Assembly (NCBI RefSeq): GCF_009208075.1
Contig: NZ_WFKJ01000017.1
Span: forward strand, 1-52,188
Direction: 5' to 3'
Source of the DNA: Poseidonibacter ostreae
GTDB lineage: Bacteria > Campylobacterota > Campylobacteria > Campylobacterales > Arcobacteraceae
DNA: 52,188 nucleotides
Shown here: positions 42,380 to 52,188 of the stretch, one piece after another
Layout: the number at the start of each line of letters is the position of its first letter
Numbering within the stretch: the stretch's first letter is position 1
The notes under the pieces: generated by a model
What the model was told of the DNA's origin: nothing
The model's input: the letters and a program-made list of their open reading frames with translations, nothing else
Database searches by the model: none
Position numbers and translations under genes: made by a program

Positions 42380-43696
42380 ATGACAAACAAAGAGTTTTTA
42401 TCAATCATTCAAAAAGAAGCTAGTTCTGCAGATTACAACAGATACTTAAAGCAACTTGTATATAAAAAAATATCATCTGACGATAATATTGCAATTTTTG
42501 AAGTTACTAATAAATATATTGCTTCATGGATTAAAAGTAAATATACAAATGTAATTCAACATTGTTTTGAAATATATGATGGAACAAAACCTACAATTGA
42601 GATAAAAATTGCAGGTGAAAAAAAGTCAAAAAAAGAGATTATAAAAGAACGAATTGAGAATAAAACAGCTGAAAGTACGATATTAAATCCATCTTATACT
42701 TTTGATTCATTTATTGTAGGTTCTTCAAACCAAATGGCCTATAATGCCTCATTAGCAGTATCAAATAAACCTGGTATTCAATACAATCCATTATTTATTT
42801 ATGGTGGTACAGGTTTAGGAAAAACTCACTTACTACAAGCAGTTGGAAATGCTGCAATTGAAAAAGGTCAAACTGTAATTTATGTAACAATTGAGCAGTT
42901 TATGAATGATTTTACTTTCTCAATTAAAAATAAAAATATGGAACATTTTAGGTCTAAATACCGTCAGTGTGATGTTTTACTAATAGATGATATTCAATTT
43001 TTATCTGGAAAAGAACAAACTCAAGAAGAGTTTTTTCACACCTTTAATGAATTACATAATGCAAAAAAACAAATAGTTATGACAAGTGATAGATTACCAT
43101 CACAAATAGCTGGGCTTGTTGATAGATTAAAATCAAGGTTTGAATGGGGTTTAACAGCTGATATTCAACTTCCTGGACTTGAAACTAAAATTGCAATTAT
43201 AGAAAAAAAATCTGATTTAAATGGTATTTCTTTAAGCAGAGAAATTATTAATTTTATTGCAACAAATTTAGATAACTCTATTAGAGAAATTGAGGGTGTA
43301 TTAATTAGAATTAATGCATCAGCATCGCTTCTAAATCAAGAAATAAACCTTGATATGGTTCAAGGCTTATTAAAAGATCAGATAAAAGAGACAAAAGAAA
43401 ATATTAAACTTCCAGATGTAATAAATATAGTTGCATCAGAGCTTAATATAAAACCAAGTGATATAAAATCTAAGAAAAGAACAGCAACTGTAGCAAATGC
43501 TAGAAGAGTTGTTATATATCTTGCACGAGAGCTTACACATAACTCAATGCCAGATATTGCAAAATTTGTAGGAATGAAAGATCACTCTTCAATTTCACAT
43601 AATATTAAAAAAGCAAATGAATTAATTGAAAAAGACGAAAACTTTAAATTAATTATAGAAAATTTAAAAAATAAAATCATAAATAAGGAGTGGTAA
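42380..43696 (+). CDS. dnaA: Chromosomal replication initiator DnaA
   Basis: 438 residues. Domain I is about 1-80, a short linker follows to 105, and the AAA+ domain III has Walker A GGTGLGKT at 142-149, Walker B LLIDDIQFL near 198 and the sensor MTSDRLPS. The C-terminal domain IV ends with the DNA-binding signature DHSSISHNIKKA. It binds DnaA boxes at oriC and opens the origin. Short domain II is typical for epsilonproteobacteria. Confidence 0.97.
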   Translation: MTNKEFLSIIQKEASSADYNRYLKQLVYKKISSDDNIAIFEVTNKYIASWIKSKYTNVIQHCFEIYDGTKPTIEIKIAGEKKSKKEIIKERIENKTAESTILNPSYTFDSFIVGSSNQMAYNASLAVSNKPGIQYNPLFIYGGTGLGKTHLLQAVGNAAIEKGQTVIYVTIEQFMNDFTFSIKNKNMEHFRSKYRQCDVLLIDDIQFLSGKEQTQEEFFHTFNELHNAKKQIVMTSDRLPSQIAGLVDRLKSRFEWGLTADIQLPGLETKIAIIEKKSDLNGISLSREIINFIATNLDNSIREIEGVLIRINASASLLNQEINLDMVQGLLKDQIKETKENIKLPDVINIVASELNIKPSDIKSKKRTATVANARRVVIYLARELTHNSMPDIAKFVGMKDHSSISHNIKKANELIEKDENFKLIIENLKNKIINKEW

Positions 43697-43863
43697 AAGT
43701 AATAAACTTAAAAAGTTTAAAGAGATTATGTGAAAAGGTGTGAATATTTCATTTCGTTTAATCACATGAAAGAGTTTCGACTCATTCGTTTACGAAGATG
43801 TGTTTTCATCTTTTCACATGCTCTACTACTACCACTACTTAAAATAAAAAAATAGGAGATAAA
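43697..43863. other. dnaA-dnaN spacer with DnaA-box-like sites and hairpins
   Basis: A 167-base gap. Sites with the TTCACA core are CTTTTCACA (minus, 43729-43737), ATATTCACA (minus, 43739-43747) and CTTTTCACA (plus, 43810-43818). A TTCGTTTACGAA inverted repeat and an AGATG...CATCT stem lie between them. This may be the second part of a bipartite origin. Confidence 0.45.
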
Positions 43864-47266
<3,403 letters not shown>

Positions 47267-47272
47267 AAACTT

Positions 47273-47298
47273 TTTAGAGACTTTTTAAAGTCTCTAAA
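47273..47298 (+). terminator. Terminator after gyrB
   Basis: A perfect 12-bp TTTAGAGACTTT / AAAGTCTCTAAA stem with a 2-base loop, 6 bases past the gyrB stop. Confidence 0.7.
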
Positions 47299-47338
47299 CT
47301 CTACATTTTATAAAAGATTATTTAGATATAATATCTTT

Positions 47339-48217
47339 ATGTATTTTAAAATTATAATATTTATTATTTTACCATTATTTTTATACTCAAATGAAAAATT
47401 AGAAAATATTAATATTGGATATCATAATAACATTAGCGTTGTATCTAATTATAAAAATTCTAGAAGTGCTTTAAATATTTGGGTTAAAGATTTTGCTTTA
47501 AATATTTATGAAAACATTAATATAGAGCTCTATAGAGATAAAGAAACTGTTATTAATGATTATATTAATAATAAGCTTGATATTATTCCAATCACTCCTT
47601 ATGGTTATCTAAAATACAAAGAAAAACTTGATAATAATACTATGGATTATTGGCATTTAAAAAAAAGTAAAAAAAATGCTTATCAAAAGATGTATTTAAT
47701 TACTAATATAAAAAGTAATATAAATTCAATTTCAGATTTAAAAGATAAAAAAATTGGAATTGATACTTTAAATAACTTTGGAAAAGTATTTTTAGAAAAA
47801 ACTTATATAGACAGTACTAAAAAAAGTGCAGATAATTTAATCTCAAAAATAAGTTATAATAAATCTAATTCTTTAGTATTGCAAACATATTTTTCTAAAT
47901 ATGATGCAGCAGTTGTTACTTCTTTTGAATATGACATAATGCTTGAATTAAATCCTGCTATTAAGAAAAAAATAAAAATTTTAAAATCAAGTCCTGAAAT
48001 TTTCCCTTATTTATTAATACTTTTTAATAAAAATAATACATCAGAAAACATAAAAATATTTAAAGAAATATTAAATAAATTTTTTGCAAGTGAAAGAAAA
48101 CATGAACTTTTTGATATGTTAAAAATCAAAGATCTTAGTATTATTGAAAAACGAGATTTGGATAAACTTGATGAATATTATAAAGAGTATTTAAAATCAA
48201 AAAGTAAGTATAAATAG
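47339..48217 (+). CDS. PhnD-like periplasmic substrate-binding protein
   Basis: 292 residues with a signal peptide (residues 1-17, ending LFLYSNEK). The fold matches the PBP2 / PhnD group: INIGYHNNISVV, the ligand-loop LDIIPITPYGYLKYKEK, the central DLKDKKIGIDTLNNFGKVFL and a C-terminal helical part. No ABC transporter gene is adjacent. Instead the gene is 2 bases upstream of a histidine kinase, so the protein probably senses a ligand for the kinase (inference). Confidence 0.82.
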   Translation: MYFKIIIFIILPLFLYSNEKLENINIGYHNNISVVSNYKNSRSALNIWVKDFALNIYENINIELYRDKETVINDYINNKLDIIPITPYGYLKYKEKLDNNTMDYWHLKKSKKNAYQKMYLITNIKSNINSISDLKDKKIGIDTLNNFGKVFLEKTYIDSTKKSADNLISKISYNKSNSLVLQTYFSKYDAAVVTSFEYDIMLELNPAIKKKIKILKSSPEIFPYLLILFNKNNTSENIKIFKEILNKFFASERKHELFDMLKIKDLSIIEKRDLDKLDEYYKEYLKSKSKYK

Positions 48218-48219
48218 AA

Positions 48220-49782
48220 ATGAAAATAAATCTTTTTATAAAATTTTATGTATCAATATTATTTGTAATTACTTCTATACTTCTTCTTTATGGATTAATT
48301 AATATTGAAGATCAAAAAAAATCAAATCTAAGAATTATGCAAAATCAAGCAAATATTATTGCAAAAACTATTATTATAAATAATACTGAAGCTATTTTAT
48401 CTGATCAACATGGTGCAATAATTGAAAATTCTTTATCAATATTAAAAGAGAATAGTTTAATAAAATATTTTATATTTAATAAAATTGATGAAGATCCAAT
48501 TTTTATAAAAAATAATAAATGGTCTTTACTTACAAAAATTGATGAGAATATTAAGGTCTTAGAAAAAAGTAAAAAAGAACATGGTATTTTAAAATGTAAT
48601 TTATGTAAAGAAGATGTTTTTCATTATGTTTATCCTATTCAGATTACTTCTTATAAATGGGGCTGGGTTCATATAGCTTTTTCACTTGATGAGTATAATA
48701 AAAATCTAAATATAATTTATAAAAATTTTATGCTAATTACATTGATATCTTTTTTATTTTTAGCATTTTTCACTTTTATTTTAACAAAATGGCTTATAAA
48801 ACCTATTTTAGAACTTAATAAAAGTACTAAAGCTATTGTTGCTGGTAGTTATAAAGAGATACAAAACAAAGCTTCAAGTGATGAAATTTATGAATTAACA
48901 GATAATTTTAATATTATGCTTAAGTATCTAAAGAAAAAAGATGATGAAGTATTTAAATCATATAGTATATTAGAAGAGCAAGTAAAAATCAGAACTAAAG
49001 AATTAAATGAGCTAAACGAAAGTTTAGATTTAAGAGTTCAAGAAGAAGTTGAGAGAAGACAAAGTCAAGAAAAATATATTTATGAACAGTCAAAAATGGC
49101 ACAAATGGGTGAAATGCTTAATAATATTGCACATCAATGGAGACAGCCTTTATCAGTGATTGCTACTGCAATTTCAGGAATAAAACTAAAAAAAGAGTTA
49201 GATATATTAGAAAATGAAGAGTTTGATAATAGTTATAAAATAGTTATGGAAAATGTAAGATTTCTTACAAAAACAATTGATACTTTTAGTAAATATACTG
49301 AAGATAACTATAATATAGAACTTGTAAATATCAAAAATGTTATTTCAGATTTGATTATAATGCATTCTGATATTTTGAAAAAGAATTTTATAAAAATAAA
49401 TTTTGATATTAGAGATAATGATATTAATATTAAAACTATTCCAAATCTTTTATCTCATGTTTCATATAATATTTTAATTAATGCAAATAATGCTTTAATT
49501 AAAAATGAAAATTTAAAAGAAAAAATTATTAACATTAGAGTATTAAAAACAAAAGAAAATGTAATAATTGAAATAGAAGATAATGCAGGTGGAATAGATG
49601 AGGATATTATCAATAATATTTTTGAACCTTACTTTACTACTAAATTTAACTCAAAAGGCGTGGGAGTTGGTTTATATTTATCTTATGATATTGTAGTTAA
49701 TCAGTTAAATGGAAAAATTAGTGTTGATAATGGTAGTTTAGGAGCTATATTTAAAATAGAACTACCATATTCTATAGAATAA
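48220..49782 (+). CDS. Membrane sensor histidine kinase
   Basis: 520 residues. Membrane helices at about 10-28 and 170-188 enclose a periplasmic sensor region of about 140 residues that contains Cys126-x2-Cys129. HAMP is at about 190-245, a coiled coil at 245-290, the H-box MLNNIAHQWRQPLSV at about 299-313 (His305), and the ATPase domain has NANNAL, DNAGGIDEDI and FTTKFNSKGVGVGLYLS. The H-box is the epsilonproteobacterial AHQWRQP variety. No response regulator is adjacent, so the partner must lie elsewhere. Confidence 0.92.
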   Translation: MKINLFIKFYVSILFVITSILLLYGLINIEDQKKSNLRIMQNQANIIAKTIIINNTEAILSDQHGAIIENSLSILKENSLIKYFIFNKIDEDPIFIKNNKWSLLTKIDENIKVLEKSKKEHGILKCNLCKEDVFHYVYPIQITSYKWGWVHIAFSLDEYNKNLNIIYKNFMLITLISFLFLAFFTFILTKWLIKPILELNKSTKAIVAGSYKEIQNKASSDEIYELTDNFNIMLKYLKKKDDEVFKSYSILEEQVKIRTKELNELNESLDLRVQEEVERRQSQEKYIYEQSKMAQMGEMLNNIAHQWRQPLSVIATAISGIKLKKELDILENEEFDNSYKIVMENVRFLTKTIDTFSKYTEDNYNIELVNIKNVISDLIIMHSDILKKNFIKINFDIRDNDINIKTIPNLLSHVSYNILINANNALIKNENLKEKIINIRVLKTKENVIIEIEDNAGGIDEDIINNIFEPYFTTKFNSKGVGVGLYLSYDIVVNQLNGKISVDNGSLGAIFKIELPYSIE

Positions 49783-49805
49783 AACAAAGCTTGTAGCTTT
49801 GTTTT
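49781..49805. terminator. Bidirectional terminator between kinase and flavoprotein genes
   Basis: A perfect 10-bp AAAACAAAGC / GCTTTGTTTT stem with a 5-base loop, with T- and A-rich flanks suiting both strands. Confidence 0.8.
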
Positions 49806-50814
49806 ATTTAGGGTCTTCTAGTTTAGCAACAATATCAGTATGAGAAAAAATTTGCCCTCTTTTTCTAATAATATTATTTACTATGTGATATCCATGATTT
49901 AAAGCAATTGCTATTGAACCACCAGATTTAAGTGCAATATCACCTGCAACATAAACACATTTAGCTGTTGTTTCATGATGTTCATCAAAAATTGGTTTAG
50001 AATTTTCATCAACTTCTACACCACAAGATTTTAAGAAATCAACAGGTGTAGTACCACCAATTGCATAAATTACTCTATCATAAAGTACGCTAAAACCGTC
50101 ATTATAATTAACTTTTACTTTTCCTGCATCATTTTCTAAAGACTCAACATCAGTACTCATTCTAAGTCTAAGTTTTTCTTCTCCATGATATTTTGTTAAT
50201 ATTTCTTCATTTATTTCATTTAATCTTGAAAACTCAGCTTTTCTATAAACCATAGTTACATTGTTATTTTGATCAGCTAAATCATAAGCATATTCAGCAG
50301 CAGAATTTCCACCACCAACTACTAATACTTTTTCATTTGATGAACACTTATCAAGGTTAAAATTAACTTGTGCTTTTATTGATGGAGGGATTTTATAAGA
50401 TGGTTTATTAGGTTTTCCCATTTTTCCAATAGTAATAGCAGCATTTTTTGTTCTTACAATACCATTTGATGTATGTACTTCTAAAAGTTCTTCAACTCTT
50501 ACTATTTTTTCTACTTCTGTATTAAAAGAAGAATCAATTTTTTCACTATCAAGTAAATCATCAAAATAATCAAGTGTTGTCTCTTTTGTTCCATCAAAAA
50601 ATTCTACATTTCCTTGTAAAGTTGCAACTTGACCTTTATAATCTTTGTCAACTCTTTTATTATCTTTATAAAATTTTCTAATAGTATTTGAGTGATTATC
50701 TGTTTTTTCAATTAGTAAAATTTCACCTATTTTATGTGAAGATGCTTCAATTGCACAGCCTATTCCACCAGGTCCACCACCAATTATTACAATGTCATAT
50801 ATTTTGTCAGTCAT
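49804..50814 (-). CDS. Thioredoxin-reductase-like (YpdA type) FAD/NAD(P) oxidoreductase
   Basis: 336 residues, with two Rossmann motifs: IIGGGPGGIGCA near 9 (FAD) and VVGGGNSAAEYA near 165 (NADPH), plus the C-terminal CVYVAGDI block. There is no CxxC redox pair, so it is not a classic thioredoxin reductase. Relatives include YpdA-like bacillithiol reductases and ferredoxin reductases. The electron acceptor is unknown. Confidence 0.82.
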   Translation of the reverse strand: MTDKIYDIVIIGGGPGGIGCAIEASSHKIGEILLIEKTDNHSNTIRKFYKDNKRVDKDYKGQVATLQGNVEFFDGTKETTLDYFDDLLDSEKIDSSFNTEVEKIVRVEELLEVHTSNGIVRTKNAAITIGKMGKPNKPSYKIPPSIKAQVNFNLDKCSSNEKVLVVGGGNSAAEYAYDLADQNNNVTMVYRKAEFSRLNEINEEILTKYHGEEKLRLRMSTDVESLENDAGKVKVNYNDGFSVLYDRVIYAIGGTTPVDFLKSCGVEVDENSKPIFDEHHETTAKCVYVAGDIALKSGGSIAIALNHGYHIVNNIIRKRGQIFSHTDIVAKLEDPK

Positions 50815-50949
50815 AATTCTCTCTTATTTTAAATATCTATTAATTTTAGCGATTATACTTAAATTTAAGTTTTTTTTCACTTAGTAATATTTGTAAGTAA
50901 GATTTAGATAAAATTGCCTAAATTAATACTAATAAAGGTTATAAAAAAT

Positions 50950-51333
50950 ATGGAAATGAAATATGGTGAAGTAGAAATAAGAGAATTTGATATTAATAAA
51001 GATGAAAACTTTTGGCCAAATACAAATAAAAAAAATTATATTATAGATATTGAGTTACCTGAGTTTATGGCTAAATGCCCAAGAAGTGGGTATCCAGATT
51101 TTGCAACAATTAAAATACAATATACTCCAGATGAAAAAGTTATAGAATTAAAAGCATTAAAAATTTATATTAATACTTTTATGTTTAGAGAAGTTTCACA
51201 TGAAAATTCTGCTAATGAAATATTTGATACATTATATGAAAAATTAAGTCCTAGATGGTTAAAAGTTATTGCAGATTTTAAACCAAGAGGTAATGTTCAT
51301 ACTGTAATTGAAATAGACTCTGCAAAGATGTAG
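50950..51333 (+). CDS. queF: NADPH-dependent 7-cyano-7-deazaguanine reductase
   Basis: 127 residues from ATG at 50950; a TTG start 36 bases upstream gives a non-family extension. The nucleophile Cys43 is in AKCPRSGYPDF with Asp50, and the NADPH-binding region IELKALKIYIN is present. It is the unimodular (type I) form, which makes preQ1 for queuosine in tRNA. It is followed by DUF3972, as seen in relatives. Confidence 0.92.
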   Translation: MEMKYGEVEIREFDINKDENFWPNTNKKNYIIDIELPEFMAKCPRSGYPDFATIKIQYTPDEKVIELKALKIYINTFMFREVSHENSANEIFDTLYEKLSPRWLKVIADFKPRGNVHTVIEIDSAKM

Positions 51334-51342
51334 GTTTTAGCC

Positions 51343-51945
51343 TTGGAAAGATTAGTTACTACAACTCAAGCAGCCCAAATCCTTGGGCTTTCTTTACAAG
51401 GTATACATTACAGAATAAAAAAAAATCAATTAAAATCAATAAAACAATCAGGTAAAATATTTGTTTATATAACTGATAAAATGGAAAATGAGTCTGCTAC
51501 AACTACTTCAAGTAACAAGGCAAAGCAAAATAATGAAATTAGCTTAGTTATTGAAGTTAAAGATGAACAAATAGCTTTATTAAAAAAATCACATAAATGG
51601 ATGAAAAAACAGTATATATCTGAAATAAATAGATTAGAGAGAAATCAAAAAGATATGATGAATGTTTTAAATTCTGAAATAAAACTTTTACAAAGTGCAT
51701 TTAATGAAATGCGTTCTATTTATAAGCCACAAATTGAAGAACTTAAAAAAAATAGTGATACAAACACATCTAAATTTATTACATTAAAAGATTTTTCACT
51801 TTTTATGAAGAGAAATAATAAATCTCAAAATGATATAAAACTAATTATATTAAAAGCAATAAAAGAAAAAGATAAAAGATTTATTTATAATAAAAGTGAT
51901 AGAAAACTATTGATATTAAATTCAAATTTTGAAGATTTATTGTAG
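51343..51945 (+). CDS. DUF3972-like HTH and coiled-coil protein
   Basis: 200 residues from TTG at 51343. Residues 1-45 are a helix-turn-helix of the excisionase-like kind (TTTQAAQILGLSLQGIHYRI), residues about 65-135 a coiled coil, and the end a conserved helical tail. The pattern resembles DUF3972, which is found next to queF and gyrB in epsilonproteobacteria. No function is known, and DNA binding is inferred. There is only a weak ribosome site, which makes the start less sure. Confidence 0.7.
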   Translation: MERLVTTTQAAQILGLSLQGIHYRIKKNQLKSIKQSGKIFVYITDKMENESATTTSSNKAKQNNEISLVIEVKDEQIALLKKSHKWMKKQYISEINRLERNQKDMMNVLNSEIKLLQSAFNEMRSIYKPQIEELKKNSDTNTSKFITLKDFSLFMKRNNKSQNDIKLIILKAIKEKDKRFIYNKSDRKLLILNSNFEDLL

Positions 51946-51983
51946 TAATTTTAGTTTATTAGAAAAATTAGTGCAAAAAAAAA

Positions 51984-52002
51984 GAGTACTTAAAAAGTAC
52001 TC
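51984..52002 (-). terminator. Terminator of the SRP RNA gene
   Basis: An 8-bp GAGTACTT / AAGTACTC stem with a 3-base loop followed on the minus strand by nine T. Its 5' arm is also the 3' closing arm of the SRP RNA. Confidence 0.8.
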
Positions 52003-52104
52003 TTCTCCAGATACCCAAACACACCACTAAAAAAGGTGCCTTGCTATGTTCCCATCCTGGGGCGTTGTCTTTGATAATAATTGTAAGGGTCTAAAGAAGA
52101 GCAC
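51997..52104 (-). ncRNA. ffs: Small signal recognition particle RNA (4.5S-type)
   Basis: On the minus strand a domain IV hairpin is seen as CCAGGATGGGAACATAGCA: a CAGG side, a 3-bp ATG/CAT stem, the GGAA tetraloop and AGCA on the other side, which is the invariant SRP pattern (CAGG-NNN-GGAA-NNN-AGCA). The outer ends pair over 9 bp (GTGCTCTTC with GAAGAGTAC). It binds Ffh for co-translational targeting. The exact processed ends are not known; about 108 bases fits the small bacterial type. A TATAAT box lies 45 bases upstream. Confidence 0.88.
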
Positions 52105-52148
52105 TCAAAATACCATTGTATTTTCAGTGCTTCTCTTTAAGAGGACGT

Positions 52149-52154
52149 ATTATA
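52149..52154 (-). promoter_or_regulatory. -10 box of the SRP RNA gene
   Basis: TATAAT on the minus strand upstream of the SRP RNA, predicting a start near 52142 and so a 5' leader of about 38 bases before the mature stem. Confidence 0.6.
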
Positions 52155-52188
52155 TCTTAAAATACTTAAAATATTTATAAATTAATAT

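Overview
The window comes from a low-GC (visibly AT-rich) epsilonproteobacterium, most likely a member of the Arcobacteraceae. The support is the chromosome-origin block ruvC / dnaA / dnaN / gyrB / ... / queF / DUF3972 / small SRP RNA, DnaA boxes of the epsilonproteobacterial type (TTATTCAC), an Arcobacter-like set of small sensory and envelope genes, and consistent use of A/T-rich codons. No rRNA, tRNA, CRISPR array, transposase or integrase was found. The assignment to family rests on gene order and protein recognition, not on a database search.

Layout. (1) 1-5.9 kb: the 3' part of an HcaT-like MFS transporter; a PAS/receiver coiled-coil protein with a non-phosphorylatable receiver; yaaA; a YchJ-type SEC-C protein; a ComEA-like secreted DNA-binding protein with a very basic tail; a zinc-ribbon membrane ORF lacking a normal start; and a Crp/Fnr regulator divergent from a YgbA-like gene, with a perfect FNR-type palindrome between them. 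(2) 6-10.3 kb: ung and an aldehyde dehydrogenase, translationally coupled, then a lemA-TPM-TPM operon in which lemA carries a one-base frameshift. (3) 10.3-21.3 kb: housekeeping and accessory genes (phosphoglycolate phosphatase, Bcr-type exporter, DUF4405 membrane protein, orphan S24 domain, acyltransferase, two-domain rhodanese, EAL protein with a degenerate GGDEF, NIF3, DUF350, ArsI, DUF2237). (4) 21.3-25.3 kb: a defence island, mcrC - DUF1016/YhcG nuclease - mcrB, tightly packed as one operon, flanked by a decayed gene fragment on one side and an unusually GC-rich palindromic segment on the other. (5) 25.3-26.9 kb: YhiN-type flavoprotein and cupin. (6) 27.2-35.8 kb: one long sulfate-assimilation and cysteine/homocysteine operon (metY, Rrf2 regulator, cysK, DUF2061, cysH, cysD, cysN, a shortened siroheme sulfite/nitrite-reductase-like protein, class V aminotransferase). 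It is preceded by a textbook sigma-70 promoter and by two 14-bp palindromes with the same half-site. (7) 36-42.1 kb: lipoprotein, a 28-residue membrane mini-protein with a switch-like leader, typA, glsA, a TRIC-type channel, a periplasmic protein, purN, ruvC. (8) 42.1-52.2 kb: candidate oriC on both sides of dnaA, dnaN, gyrB, an orphan PhnD-like binding protein with a histidine kinase, a thioredoxin-reductase-like flavoprotein, queF, DUF3972 and the SRP RNA on the minus strand.

How it fits together. The sulfur operon codes for sulfate activation (CysDN), a cysteine-rich APS-type reductase (CysH; no APS kinase gene is present), and incorporation of sulfide into cysteine (CysK) and homocysteine (MetY), probably under control of its own Rrf2 protein. 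The sulfite-reduction step is the odd one, because the only candidate enzyme lacks the C-terminal half of its family. The McrBC/DUF1016 cluster is the clearest accessory system. Several smaller signals deserve attention: a possible bipartite origin, mutually exclusive hairpins in the mini-protein leader, and structured spacers inside the cys operon.
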